A stretch of 64,000 bases of DNA, from the NCBI GenBank assembly GCA_938030095.1, contig CALHGK010000005.1, forward strand, positions 1 through 64,000, written 5' to 3'. Shown here piece after piece: positions 44,520-52,962 of this stretch (its first letter is position 1; every line of letters starts with the position of its first letter). Below the pieces are notes generated by a model. That model searched no databases, was not told the origin of the DNA, and saw only the letters and a list, made by a program, of their open reading frames with translations. The position numbers were made by a program, and so were the translations under genes. The DNA comes from an uncultured Candidatus Saccharibacteria bacterium. GTDB lineage: Bacteria > Patescibacteriota > Saccharimonadia > Saccharimonadales > Saccharimonadaceae.

Positions 44520-45446
44520 ATGGTTAAGCCGCATTACAATCACTGCGAGATACTAACAGCACCCCATGATTATCGCCCACTGCCTAACCTATCAGTAGCG
44601 GTGCGACATGATGGTAAGTATAATCGGCCTGATTCTCGTTTTTCGTCTGACCCGCTGCTGCGGGTTACTGATGATTTATCGTCAATAACGTATGCAGTAC
44701 CCGAAAAAGATCTTGCGCGTGGCGGTTCGTCGCGTCATGGAGCATTTGTTGCTCATGTGCGCTACACCGAGCAGAAACACGATACGCCCGAAACGCTTGT
44801 TATTAAACCTTCCACGGTGCCAACGGCTCTTGGTGAGTTGGCTATGACGCAGTACCTAGAGCGTGAGGGCCTTGCACCATTCTCGGTAGACGGGCTGGTA
44901 GTTGATGGCGCACCGGAAGGCGCAGCTGCACAGGATCGTAACCGTGTTGCTTTGCTATTGTCGCGGTATCAGCCAGAAGTAGTGGGCTTGGATAGTCTTG
45001 CGTGGCATGAGATGAGTATGGATGATGTAGCGCTGTATGCCACCGAGGCAGCGACCGCATTGGCTGCATTACATAGAGTGGCAGTTGCGCATGGCGATGG
45101 CTATTTGCGTAATGTTGTGCGTGTCTCGGGTCAGCCAGCTCGTATGATTGATTTTGAACATGCAGTTAGTTTCTCAGACGTTGTTGATCAAGCTGATGGA
45201 GGAGATGAAGCAGCGCAGCGCCATATAGCCGATATGATGTCGCGTGACCTCTGTGGTATAGTTACTGATGTCGCGCAGCAGATGCAGTTGACACGCGCAG
45301 CTGAGCGTAGTACATGGCTTGATCCTGCATTGAATGCATACTACGAGCAACTTGCGGTGCGGGGACATGATCAGCTCGTTACTGCTGCATCGACTGTTAT
45401 GACGGCAGCGCGTCGTACCGTAGCCTACTTAGCCCACCTCTCTTGA
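44520..45446 (+). CDS. Kinase-fold phosphotransferase (APH-like)
   Basis: 308 residues. The second half carries the protein-kinase/aminoglycoside-phosphotransferase catalytic signature AVAHGDGYLRNVVRV followed by MIDFEHAV, corresponding to the catalytic loop HGDxxxxN and the metal-binding DFE. The glycine-rich N-lobe is not obvious; a lysine in TLVIKPSTV could be the ATP-binding lysine. Substrate unknown; a small-molecule or protein kinase related to the Bud32/APH fold is likely. It is monocistronic and located just upstream of the heat-shock operon. Confidence 0.65.
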   Translation: MVKPHYNHCEILTAPHDYRPLPNLSVAVRHDGKYNRPDSRFSSDPLLRVTDDLSSITYAVPEKDLARGGSSRHGAFVAHVRYTEQKHDTPETLVIKPSTVPTALGELAMTQYLEREGLAPFSVDGLVVDGAPEGAAAQDRNRVALLLSRYQPEVVGLDSLAWHEMSMDDVALYATEAATALAALHRVAVAHGDGYLRNVVRVSGQPARMIDFEHAVSFSDVVDQADGGDEAAQRHIADMMSRDLCGIVTDVAQQMQLTRAAERSTWLDPALNAYYEQLAVRGHDQLVTAASTVMTAARRTVAYLAHLS

Positions 45447-45471
45447 TTTTCCCATTAGCACTCGCTATACT
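45443..45471 (+). promoter_or_regulatory. Promoter of groES-groEL
   Basis: TTGATT (45443-45448), 17-base spacer and TATACT (45466-45471). The -10 box lies inside the CIRCE spacer, so repressor binding would block RNA polymerase. Confidence 0.75.
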
Positions 45472-45481
45472 AGAGTGCTAG
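45455..45481. promoter_or_regulatory. CIRCE operator (HrcA binding site)
   Basis: TTAGCACTC, nine bases, GAGTGCTAG: 17 of 18 arm bases match the CIRCE consensus. HrcA represses groE and dnaK operons through this element, so an hrcA gene is expected elsewhere in the genome. Confidence 0.93.
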
Positions 45482-45543
45482 AAGCGCCTTGATTATATAT
45501 GGGCGCGGTGATAAGCAGATAAGTATTAAGAAAGGGGTAACCA

Positions 45544-45810
45544 ATGAGTTCACCAATCAAGCCAATGGCGCATTTCGTCGTGGCGGTTAAGGAGAAAAAG
45601 CCAGAGAAGACTGCCAGCGGGATCTTTTTGCCCGAGTCGGCTCAGGAGAAGTCGGAAGCTGCCAAGGTGATTGCTGTTGGATCGGCAGTAGAAGATGTCG
45701 CAGTCGACGCGCGGGTGGTCTACAAGAACTACGCAGCTACCACCATTAAGCTCGACAAAGAAGAGTATTTGATTATCAAGGACGAGGATATCCTCGCGAC
45801 AGTAGAATAG
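45544..45810 (+). CDS. groES: Co-chaperonin GroES
   Basis: 88 residues, slightly shorter than usual, with the family core ASGIFLPESAQEKSEAAKVIAVG and the C-terminal KEEYLIIKDEDILATVE. The mobile loop is seen as KKPEKTASGIFLPE. It caps the GroEL chamber. First gene of the heat-shock operon, 12 bases before groEL, with AAAGGGG as the ribosome-binding site. Confidence 0.96.
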   Translation: MSSPIKPMAHFVVAVKEKKPEKTASGIFLPESAQEKSEAAKVIAVGSAVEDVAVDARVVYKNYAATTIKLDKEEYLIIKDEDILATVE

Positions 45811-45822
45811 GAGAACCAGTCT

Positions 45823-47466
45823 ATGGCAAAAAAAGTATTTTATGATGAAGATGCGCGCCGCCGAATTTTGGGCGGGGCAGAGATTCTCTACAATGCGGTG
45901 AAGACAACGATGGGGCCAAAGGGCCGTAATGTCGTCATTGGAAAAAGCTACGGTGGCCCAAGCGTCACGCACGATGGTGTAACGGTGGCCAAGGGTATCG
46001 ACATCGAGGATGTTGATGACGAAACACTCGGCTTTAAAGTGGGGGCAGAGCTTATTAAGCAAGCCGCCAACAAAATGAACGATGTGGCTGGTGATGGCAC
46101 GACTACTGTGACGGTTTTGACCTACCACATCCTCAGTGAGGCGAACAAGCTGATTGCTGCTGGTCACAATCCAATGCTGCTCCGCAAGGGTCTGGAGCGG
46201 GCTGCGGCAGAGGTCACAGCCGCTTTGAGCGAACAAGCAGAGGATATTCGCAATGACGAAACACGCGTCGCAGAGGTGGCAACTATCTCGGCGGGTGATG
46301 ACGCAATTGGCCGGCTGATTGCTGATGTAATGGAGAAGATCGGGCCCAATGGTGTGGTGACGGTTGAAGAAGGCCGCGGCCTCGAGCTAGAGAGCGAAGT
46401 GGTTGAGGGCTTTACTGTTCAGCGCGGCTTCGTCAGCCCGTACATGGCGACAGACACGAAGCGAATGGAAGCGGTGTACGATAAGCCAGCTATCGTTATT
46501 ACCGACAAGAAGATTTCTTCGGCGCAGGAGTTTGTCCCACTGCTTGAGATGATTGCTCAGAGTGGTAAGAAAGATCTCGTCTTGATTGCTGATGATGTGG
46601 ATGGCGAAGCGCTTGGCCTGCTCGTGCTGAACCGCCTCAAGGGTGCCTTTAATACCCTGGCTATTAAAGCGCCGAGCGATAAGGATGTCCTCTACGATAT
46701 TGCTGCTCTGGTGGGCGCAACGGTTATTACTGAGGATACTGGTATGAGCTTTGATACGGTTGGCCCCGATGTGGTGGGATCGGCTCGCAAGGTGATTGCC
46801 ACTAAGGATTTGACGACGATCGTCGAAGGGGCTGGTGCGAAGACGGCAGTCGATGCCCGGATTGACCAGATTGCCGTTGAGATCGCCAATAGCACAAGCG
46901 ACTACACCAAGAACAATCTCGTTAAGCGCCAAGCTGCCCTGACTGGCCAAGTGGCTGTGATCAAGGTAGGTGGGGCAACTGAGACCGAGATCGAAGAGAA
47001 GAAATATCGCGTTGATGATGCCGTAGCTGCCGTTAAGGCTGCCCTAGCTGAGGGTGTTGTGCCTGGTGGCGGGGTGACACTGGTCAATCTTGCAACGAGC
47101 TACACCCATGCTGGTGATGCCGATGCGTCGGTGACTGCTGGTGAGGACTTGCTCATCCATGCGCTGGAGCAACCATTCCGCATCCTGCTGACCAACTCTG
47201 GCCTCAATGCCGATGAGTGGCTGCCACAGGTGAAGGCAGCGCAGCCTGGCTTTGGTATTAACGTTAACACACCAGGTGAGCTGATCGATCTCAAAGCAGC
47301 TGGCGTGGTTGACCCTGTTCGCGTTACCAAGGAAGCACTCCAGAATGCTGCCTCCATCGCTGGTACCGCAATGACGATGGGTGCGCTCGTCGTCGACCTG
47401 CCTGAAAAGGAAGCGGCAAGCCCAGCTGGCATGCCTGGCATGGGCGGCGGTATGGGTATGTACTAG
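45823..47466 (+). CDS. groEL: Chaperonin GroEL
   Basis: 547 residues, normal length. Visible signatures include TTMGPKGRNVVIGKSYGGPSV, the ATP-binding stretch DVAGDGTTTVTVL, the equatorial KAALAEGVVPGGGVTLV and the Gly/Met tail MPGMGGGMGMY. It forms the 14-mer folding chamber with GroES. A clear intrinsic terminator follows 23 bases after the stop, so the operon ends here. Confidence 0.98.
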   Translation: MAKKVFYDEDARRRILGGAEILYNAVKTTMGPKGRNVVIGKSYGGPSVTHDGVTVAKGIDIEDVDDETLGFKVGAELIKQAANKMNDVAGDGTTTVTVLTYHILSEANKLIAAGHNPMLLRKGLERAAAEVTAALSEQAEDIRNDETRVAEVATISAGDDAIGRLIADVMEKIGPNGVVTVEEGRGLELESEVVEGFTVQRGFVSPYMATDTKRMEAVYDKPAIVITDKKISSAQEFVPLLEMIAQSGKKDLVLIADDVDGEALGLLVLNRLKGAFNTLAIKAPSDKDVLYDIAALVGATVITEDTGMSFDTVGPDVVGSARKVIATKDLTTIVEGAGAKTAVDARIDQIAVEIANSTSDYTKNNLVKRQAALTGQVAVIKVGGATETEIEEKKYRVDDAVAAVKAALAEGVVPGGGVTLVNLATSYTHAGDADASVTAGEDLLIHALEQPFRILLTNSGLNADEWLPQVKAAQPGFGINVNTPGELIDLKAAGVVDPVRVTKEALQNAASIAGTAMTMGALVVDLPEKEAASPAGMPGMGGGMGMY

Positions 47467-47489
47467 GCCTCGTCCTGCCTTGTTTTGCA

Positions 47490-47518
47490 AAAACCCACCA
47501 CATCTGTGGTGGGTTTTT
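47490..47518 (+). terminator. Intrinsic terminator of groESL
   Basis: ACCCACCACA and TGTGGTGGGT form a perfect ten-pair stem with a two-base loop, preceded by an A-run and followed by four further Ts. It is the best terminator in the window. Confidence 0.92.
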
Positions 47519-47535
47519 ATGTGGGAAAGAATTGG

Positions 47536-47562
47536 TTGACATATACCCCCAGGGGGTATACT
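47536..47562 (+). promoter_or_regulatory. csoR promoter with CsoR-type copper operator
   Basis: TTGACA (47536-47541) and TATACT (47557-47562) flank and overlap the 19-base perfect palindrome TATACCCCCAGGGGGTATA (47542-47560). The C-tract/G-tract form is the type bound by CsoR-family repressors; binding would cover the whole spacer. Spacing of 15 bases is short. The ATG is only eight bases after the -10 box. Confidence 0.88.
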
Positions 47563-47570
47563 ATAGGAGT

Positions 47571-47849
47571 ATGAGTAAAGATAGTACCAGACGAGCACTA
47601 CACCGTATCAAAATTATGAAGGGCCAGCTGGAGGGGTTAGAGAAGCGTGTGGCCGATGATGCCTACTGCATGGACATCATCATCCAGAGCCTGTCGATCC
47701 AGAAGTCGCTGGCATCGCTGAACAAGCTGATGGTTAAGCAACATCTTGAGACACATGTGGCTGAGATGTTGGCGTCAAGCGATACGAAGCAGCGCGATAA
47801 GGCGCTCAAAGAGCTCGATCAGCTCTATGACCTGACGAACATTCGCTAG
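47571..47849 (+). CDS. csoR: CsoR-family copper-sensing repressor
   Basis: 92-residue all-helical repressor. It aligns well with CsoR through RALHRIKIMKGQLEGLEKRVADDAYCMDIIIQSLSIQKSL and the second helix KLMVKQHLETHV. The first copper ligand, Cys in DAYC, and the histidine in KQHLET are present, but the third ligand position, cysteine in CsoR, is histidine here (LETH). An x-C-H-H set is intermediate between CsoR and RcnR. I place the start at ATG 47571 after the promoter; the longer frame would start before the -10 box. It probably represses itself and the following copper ATPase gene. Confidence 0.9.
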   Translation: MSKDSTRRALHRIKIMKGQLEGLEKRVADDAYCMDIIIQSLSIQKSLASLNKLMVKQHLETHVAEMLASSDTKQRDKALKELDQLYDLTNIR

Positions 47850-47908
47850 CAGCAAGCGGATATAAGAATGGAAAGGATAATGCGGTGCGCAGCACCGAGG
47901 AGTTTGTT

Positions 47909-49909
47909 ATGGATAAAAAACAGTCACAGCACCATCATATGACTCATGGTGAGCATACTCACCATGAGGGGCATGGACAGGGTGGCCATTGCGGGCATGA
48001 TGCGGCCCAGTTTCGGCAGCGGTTTTGGCTATCGCTGCTCATAACGATCAGTGTGTTGGTGTGTTCACCGCTGCTGCAGCAGTGGCTCGGGTATACACTA
48101 CCTGAGGTGGTGAGCCGGTATGTGCCGGCTGTAAGCGGGACGATATTGCTGTGGTATGGTGGCCGAGTCTTTATCCGGGCGGGGTGGCAGGAGCTACGCC
48201 AGCGCCAGCCCGGTATGATGCTGCTGATTGCTCTGGCGATCAGTGTGGCGTATGGCTACAGCCTGCTGGTGACCAGTGGCGTGGTAGCGGGGATGGATTT
48301 TTGGTGGGAGCTCGCGTCGCTCATTACCATTATGCTTCTCGGGCACTGGCTCGAAATGGCAGCGATTAAGCGGGCAACGGATGCTGCCCATACCTTAGCC
48401 CAACTCTTGCCTGAGACGGCAGAGGTTGTGACGGAGCAATCGATTGATACAGTGCCGCTTAATCATCTGGCTGTGGGGATGACCGTGCTGGTGCGCCCGG
48501 GTGGGCGCGTGCCAGTGGATGGCCAGGTGATATCTGGCACGTCACAGGTGGATGAGTCGATGCTCACAGGCGAGTCGCGCCCTGTTGCTAAGCAGTCAGG
48601 GAGTCTTGTGACGGCAGGCACGATCAATGGCACTGGTGCGCTTCATGTTATGGCCCAGCACATTGGTGATGATACAACGTTGTCGCATATTATGGAGCTG
48701 GTGCGTCAGGCTGAGCAGCGTCGGTCGCGAACGCAGGTGCTGGCGGATCGGGCAGCGGGCTATCTTTTCTATGCAGCGCTTGCTACTGCGCTGGTGACGG
48801 GCGCTGGCTGGGCGCTGGCTGGTGCATCGCTGGGTGAAGTGTTGCAGCGAGTGGTAACAGTACTGGTGGTGGCGTGCCCGCATGCCTTGGGCTTAGCAGT
48901 GCCGCTGGTTGTATCGATCTCGACTGGGCTTGCGGCACAGCGCGGTATTGTGGTGCGCGATCGCCGTGCCTTTGAGGCCGCGCGGCAAGTCGATGTGGTG
49001 TTATTTGACAAAACGGGTACACTGACAACTGGCCACCTGGCAGTGGTTGCAGTCCATGGTGGGGACGAGGCGGCTATTCTGGGATTAGCGGCGGCGGCTG
49101 AGCATGAAGCAGAACACCCGATTGCAGCAGCGATTCGTCGCGCGGCAGCCGATCGCCATGTTGCGATACCTGCTGTGCGTGACCTCCAGACGGTGCCGGG
49201 TTATGGTGTGCAGGCTGTGGTTGATGGCGTGCCGACGTTAGTTGGCAATGCGGCCTTTATGCAGCAGCATCAGATTGATCGAGACGAGATAACGACGGAC
49301 CATACAGTGGTCTACGTTGCCCAGGCTGGGCGCGTCTGTGGTGTGATTGAGCTTGGTGATGCGCCGCGCCCTGGTGCGGCAGCGGCAGTCGCAGCGCTCC
49401 AACGCCGCGGTATAACAGTCGCCATGGTAACAGGGGATGGTGTGAGGCCAGCCGATGCGATTGCTCGCCTCGTTGGTATCACTGAGGTTCACGCTGAGGT
49501 AACACCAGCTAAGAAGGCGGCGATTGTCATGGCGTACCAGCAGCAGGGGAAGCGGGTGTGTTTTGTTGGTGATGGCGTGAATGATGCACCAGCGCTTGCC
49601 CAGGCCGAGAGTGGTGTCGCGATTGGGACGGGGACTGATGTTGCCGCAGCGTCTGCTGGGATTATGCTGGTTGGTGATGATCCACAGGCGGTTGTCCGGG
49701 TGATCACGCTGGCCCAGGCGACGTACCGCAAAATGGTGCAGAACCTCTGCTGGGGAGCGGGCTATAATGTGCTGATGCTTCCCCTCGCGGCTGGAGTGCT
49801 TGCGCCAGTCGGGGTGGTTATTTCGCCCGCGATCGGTGCGGTGGTGATGTCGCTTTCGACGATCATTGTTGCAGCAAATGCACAGTTTCTGCGCCGCGCG
49901 GTGGTGTAA
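47909..49909 (+). CDS. copB: CopB-type copper/silver P-type ATPase
   Basis: 666 residues from ATG 47909, preceded by GAGGAG. The first 32 residues contain ten histidines, a metal-binding tail. P-type hallmarks are present: actuator TGES in MLTGESRPV, membrane metal site VVACPHALGLAVPL (CPH, the CopB type rather than CPC), phosphorylation site LFDKTGTLTTG, and GDGVNDAPAL. CopB pumps export copper or silver ions. It lies 59 bases after csoR and is expected to be induced by copper. No CopZ chaperone is visible. Confidence 0.95.
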   Translation: MDKKQSQHHHMTHGEHTHHEGHGQGGHCGHDAAQFRQRFWLSLLITISVLVCSPLLQQWLGYTLPEVVSRYVPAVSGTILLWYGGRVFIRAGWQELRQRQPGMMLLIALAISVAYGYSLLVTSGVVAGMDFWWELASLITIMLLGHWLEMAAIKRATDAAHTLAQLLPETAEVVTEQSIDTVPLNHLAVGMTVLVRPGGRVPVDGQVISGTSQVDESMLTGESRPVAKQSGSLVTAGTINGTGALHVMAQHIGDDTTLSHIMELVRQAEQRRSRTQVLADRAAGYLFYAALATALVTGAGWALAGASLGEVLQRVVTVLVVACPHALGLAVPLVVSISTGLAAQRGIVVRDRRAFEAARQVDVVLFDKTGTLTTGHLAVVAVHGGDEAAILGLAAAAEHEAEHPIAAAIRRAAADRHVAIPAVRDLQTVPGYGVQAVVDGVPTLVGNAAFMQQHQIDRDEITTDHTVVYVAQAGRVCGVIELGDAPRPGAAAAVAALQRRGITVAMVTGDGVRPADAIARLVGITEVHAEVTPAKKAAIVMAYQQQGKRVCFVGDGVNDAPALAQAESGVAIGTGTDVAAASAGIMLVGDDPQAVVRVITLAQATYRKMVQNLCWGAGYNVLMLPLAAGVLAPVGVVISPAIGAVVMSLSTIIVAANAQFLRRAVV

Positions 49910-49925
49910 GTCGCGAGCTCCGTTA

Positions 49926-49955
49926 TTGACAGACTTGCGCTGTCTATGTCATACT
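49926..49955 (+). promoter_or_regulatory. Promoter of the VanZ-RDD gene
   Basis: TTGACA (49926-49931), 18-base spacer, CATACT (49950-49955), ten bases before ATG 49966; short leader without Shine-Dalgarno. Confidence 0.5.
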
Positions 49956-49965
49956 AGCGCGCAGT

Positions 49966-51006
49966 ATGCTTTCATTCTTAGGGAATTTTACCGCGTCGTT
50001 TCGGGTGGCGCTTGTGATGTGGCCATTTGCTGCACTTGTGTTGACGTTGCCGCTGTTATTGGTACATTATATGCGCTTTCGCCGGGTGGCGTTTGGCCGG
50101 GTAGTCATGACGTATTTGGTGGTGCTCTATGGCTTGGCGCTGGCTGCCTTTACGCTTTACCCGATGCCAGATAATGCGGCGCGCTTTTGCGGGAGCCACC
50201 ATATCCAACCGCAGCTTACACCACTGGCGTCGATCCTCGAGATTCCCCACGAGGGTGTGCGGGCGTTGCTGCAGGTGGTGCTTAATGTTATTTTCTTTGT
50301 GCCACTGGGGGCGTTTTTGCGGGCGATGTATCGGGTGCGCTGGTGGACTGTGGTGGCAATTGGCCTTATGACGTCGGTAGTGATTGAACTGACGCAGCTC
50401 ACGGGGGTGTTTGGCGTGTATCCGTGTAGCTATCGGCTGTTTGATGTTGATGACTTGCTGCTTAATACGAGCGGGGCACTGCTGGGCTTTTGGCTGGGTT
50501 GGCTATTGCCAAATCTTCGCGATACGGAGCGTGGAGCAACGATGATTCGCCAGCCTGGCCTTGTGCGGCGTATCGTTGCCTTTGTTGTTGATATGACTGG
50601 AGTGGCGATTGGCTCAACGATTGTGATGGTGGCACTCACACTCTTCAATGTATTGCACTCACGGCAGTGGACTGAACAGATGCAGGTGCTGACGCAGATC
50701 GTTCCGTATGGCTTTATTGCGCTCGTGCATGCCATCCTTCCGCTAGTGGCACAGGGAAGGACGCTCGGTGGCTGGCTAACGGGTATTTCGCTGGACGATC
50801 GGCCGCGGGGGTGGTTCCACCGCGTGGTATTCTATGCGGTGCGGCTGCTCTATATTGCGGTGCTGTCGATGGTGCATCTGCCGTTTGTGTCATTAATGAC
50901 GCTGCTTGTCACGATCGTGCTATGGCGTCGGTATAAGCAGCTGCCTTATGTAGTGCTTGATCGGTACTGGCCGACCCACCACACGCCAACCACTGATGAC
51001 GAGTAA
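49966..51006 (+). CDS. VanZ-RDD fusion membrane protein
   Basis: 346 residues. The first half is VanZ-like with about five helices and the pattern NVIFFVPLGAFLRAMYR and SVVIELTQLTGVFG...FDVDDLLLNTSGALLGFWLG. The second half is an RDD-type three-helix domain starting RRIVAFVVDMTGVAIGS, with GRTLGGWLTGI. VanZ confers low teicoplanin resistance in enterococci; the function of RDD proteins is unclear. The combination occurs in several Gram-positive bacteria. Location in the membrane is certain, role unknown. Confidence 0.85.
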   Translation: MLSFLGNFTASFRVALVMWPFAALVLTLPLLLVHYMRFRRVAFGRVVMTYLVVLYGLALAAFTLYPMPDNAARFCGSHHIQPQLTPLASILEIPHEGVRALLQVVLNVIFFVPLGAFLRAMYRVRWWTVVAIGLMTSVVIELTQLTGVFGVYPCSYRLFDVDDLLLNTSGALLGFWLGWLLPNLRDTERGATMIRQPGLVRRIVAFVVDMTGVAIGSTIVMVALTLFNVLHSRQWTEQMQVLTQIVPYGFIALVHAILPLVAQGRTLGGWLTGISLDDRPRGWFHRVVFYAVRLLYIAVLSMVHLPFVSLMTLLVTIVLWRRYKQLPYVVLDRYWPTHHTPTTDDE

Positions 51007-51086
51007 TCTATACCACCTCACACTTTACCTATTCTGGCAAACGATATAGACTAGAAGGAGACAGCTAGCAAAAGCAAGGAGGCGAT

Positions 51087-52457
51087 ATGCGGACGGCAAT
51101 TGTGAAGAGTGTGCTCAGTGTGATGATGCTAGTAGCTGTGTGCCAGCTAGTGATTGCGATGCCAGCCCAGGCAGCTGAGCGAAAGACGATCTCGGTTTAT
51201 GTCAGTGATGAAAATTTGCCAAAGGTAACTGACGAGCACCTGAAGATGATCGATCGGCTCATTGTCCATTTTGGGCGCATTGCAGCTGATGGGCACGTGA
51301 CGCTTGATGCATTGCCGCACCTTACGCAGGCAGCCACGTTGCAGCGGATTCGGGCGGTTAATCCGCGTATCTCCCTTATTCTCTCAATTGGTGGTGGTAA
51401 TGATGCTGCGCGGAGTGAGTTCGATGCGATGGTGCGCCAAGCCAGCACCCGGCAGGCCTTTGTGAGCTCTGTGAAGGAGGCGCTGCAGGCTCATCAGTTA
51501 GATGGGGTGGATATCGACTGGGAGTTTCCAAAAGGGAGCCAGCAGGCTGACCTGATTACTCTTTTACGCGAACTGCGCGCGGCAACGACTACCAGCGGAC
51601 GCCAGCCAATTATTTCGATGACCGGTGCACCAGCCAAGTGGTATGCTGAGCAAAATAAGTTTGCTGAGTACCAGCAGTATCTTGATCAGATTGCGATCAT
51701 GACGTATGACATGCGGGGGTTTGGCTCGTTCAAGACGCACGCTGGGCACCACGCTGGGCTCTATACCGCGCCGGGTGACCCGCTCGATCAGAGTGCCAAC
51801 TCGGCGGTGCAGCACTACCAATCTCATGGCGCGCCAACAAACAAATTAACGATCGGCGCGGGGTGGTATAGCCGGCGGTTTACCTCTGTTGCTGAGGTGA
51901 ATCATGGCTTGCACCAACCCGTTGGCGATGCTCAAAAGGCTGGCGAGTACCACACCACGTATGACCGACTCGAGCGAGAGTATATTAATAAGAATGGCTA
52001 TACTCGCTACTGGGACGACGCAAGCAAAGCGCCCTATCTCTACAATGCCGCGCGGCGTGAGTTCATTAGCTACGACGATGCGGAGTCGATGAAGTATAAG
52101 GCAGAGTATGTCCAGCAGCATAACCTGCAAGGGATTATTGTCTGGCGTTATCTCTCCGACCCGCAAAGTAATGATGCGTTGCTGCGGCAACTCGACCACA
52201 CGCTGCATGGCAGCGCTGCGCCATTGTCGACTCAGCCGCAATCAAATCAGTCACAGAATACCACGCTGCCACCGAAGGTAATGCATATCTCGCCGGCTCA
52301 GTCATCGCAACCAAGTCAGCCGCAGCACGAGGGAGCATTGGCAGCTGCTGGTGATAATGTCCCGCTCCTCTATTATGGCGGCGCGGCGCTGGTTATGTTA
52401 GGCGTGCTTGGTGCGGCAGTGTATGCTTGGCGTCGTCGGCATATAAAAAGGTATTGA
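51087..52457 (+). CDS. Surface-anchored glycoside hydrolase family 18
   Basis: 456 residues. Signal peptide (cleavage likely after MPAQA), GH18 barrel to about residue 375, Gln/Ser/Pro-rich linker, one C-terminal membrane helix and basic tail, so the enzyme is displayed on the cell surface. The catalytic signature is LDGVDIDWEFP with Asp-Asp-Glu spacing intact, the barrel strand SLILSIGGG precedes it and IAIMTYDMRGFG follows. GH18 enzymes act on chitin, chitin-like oligosaccharides or N-glycans (endoglycosidases). It could trim host-derived glycans. AAGGAGG precedes the start. It ends within the MarR-operon promoter. Confidence 0.9.
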   Translation: MRTAIVKSVLSVMMLVAVCQLVIAMPAQAAERKTISVYVSDENLPKVTDEHLKMIDRLIVHFGRIAADGHVTLDALPHLTQAATLQRIRAVNPRISLILSIGGGNDAARSEFDAMVRQASTRQAFVSSVKEALQAHQLDGVDIDWEFPKGSQQADLITLLRELRAATTTSGRQPIISMTGAPAKWYAEQNKFAEYQQYLDQIAIMTYDMRGFGSFKTHAGHHAGLYTAPGDPLDQSANSAVQHYQSHGAPTNKLTIGAGWYSRRFTSVAEVNHGLHQPVGDAQKAGEYHTTYDRLEREYINKNGYTRYWDDASKAPYLYNAARREFISYDDAESMKYKAEYVQQHNLQGIIVWRYLSDPQSNDALLRQLDHTLHGSAAPLSTQPQSNQSQNTTLPPKVMHISPAQSSQPSQPQHEGALAAAGDNVPLLYYGGAALVMLGVLGAAVYAWRRRHIKRY

Positions 52458-52491
52458 CAATAAATAGTTTAGGCAGTAAACTATTTATTGT
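52454..52491 (+). promoter_or_regulatory. marR-ABC promoter inside a perfect palindrome
   Basis: TTGACA (52454-52459) and TAAACT (52477-52482) with 17-base spacing. Perfect inverted repeat: ACAATAAATAGTTTA (52457-52471), five bases, TAAACTATTTATTGT (52477-52491). The repeat covers both promoter boxes up to the ATG at 52492 and is the expected operator of the downstream MarR-type repressor. Confidence 0.85.
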
Positions 52492-52962
52492 ATGAAGGTA
52501 GAAGCAAAGTCAGGTGCACAGCCGCAGCGCCAAGTATGTATTGAGAACATCACGAGCTACTTATTTCAGCTCAAGCAGCGCCTGGCACGCGCTCAGCGCC
52601 AAACCGACCAGCAGTTTGGTTTGGCGCCTGTTCACTGGCATGTGCTGGGCCTATTGCATAGTGGGGCAATCGAGACGATGGGTGATGTGGCCGCAAAGCT
52701 GTGCGTCTCCAAGGGTGCGGCGACGCAGATTCTTGACGTGCTGGTGGCAAAACAGCTCGTCCAGCGCACGCCAGACCAGCACGATCGACGGGTGGTGCGC
52801 CTGCAGTTGACTGCGCAAAGCCAGCAGATAACCGATCACTTCCAGCAGTATATGGCGGAGACTGTTGCCGATCTTTTTGCAGTGCTGAGCGATGCCGAGC
52901 TGGCGCAGCTCGACCAGCTTATTGATAAAGTGGTTCAGTCACAGAAGGCGGAGCGAGCATGA
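52492..52962 (+). CDS. MarR-family regulator of the ABC exporter
   Basis: 156 residues with a winged helix: FGLAPVHWHVLGLLHSG, METMGDVAAKLCVSKGAATQILDVLVAKQLVQRTPDQHDRRVVRLQLT, the wing with DRRVV being the MarR signature. The operon promoter lies within a 15-bp-arm palindrome directly before the ATG, so autoregulation with the exporter genes is likely. The stop overlaps the next ATG (ATGA). Inducer unknown. Confidence 0.93.
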   Translation: MKVEAKSGAQPQRQVCIENITSYLFQLKQRLARAQRQTDQQFGLAPVHWHVLGLLHSGAIETMGDVAAKLCVSKGAATQILDVLVAKQLVQRTPDQHDRRVVRLQLTAQSQQITDHFQQYMAETVADLFAVLSDAELAQLDQLIDKVVQSQKAERA

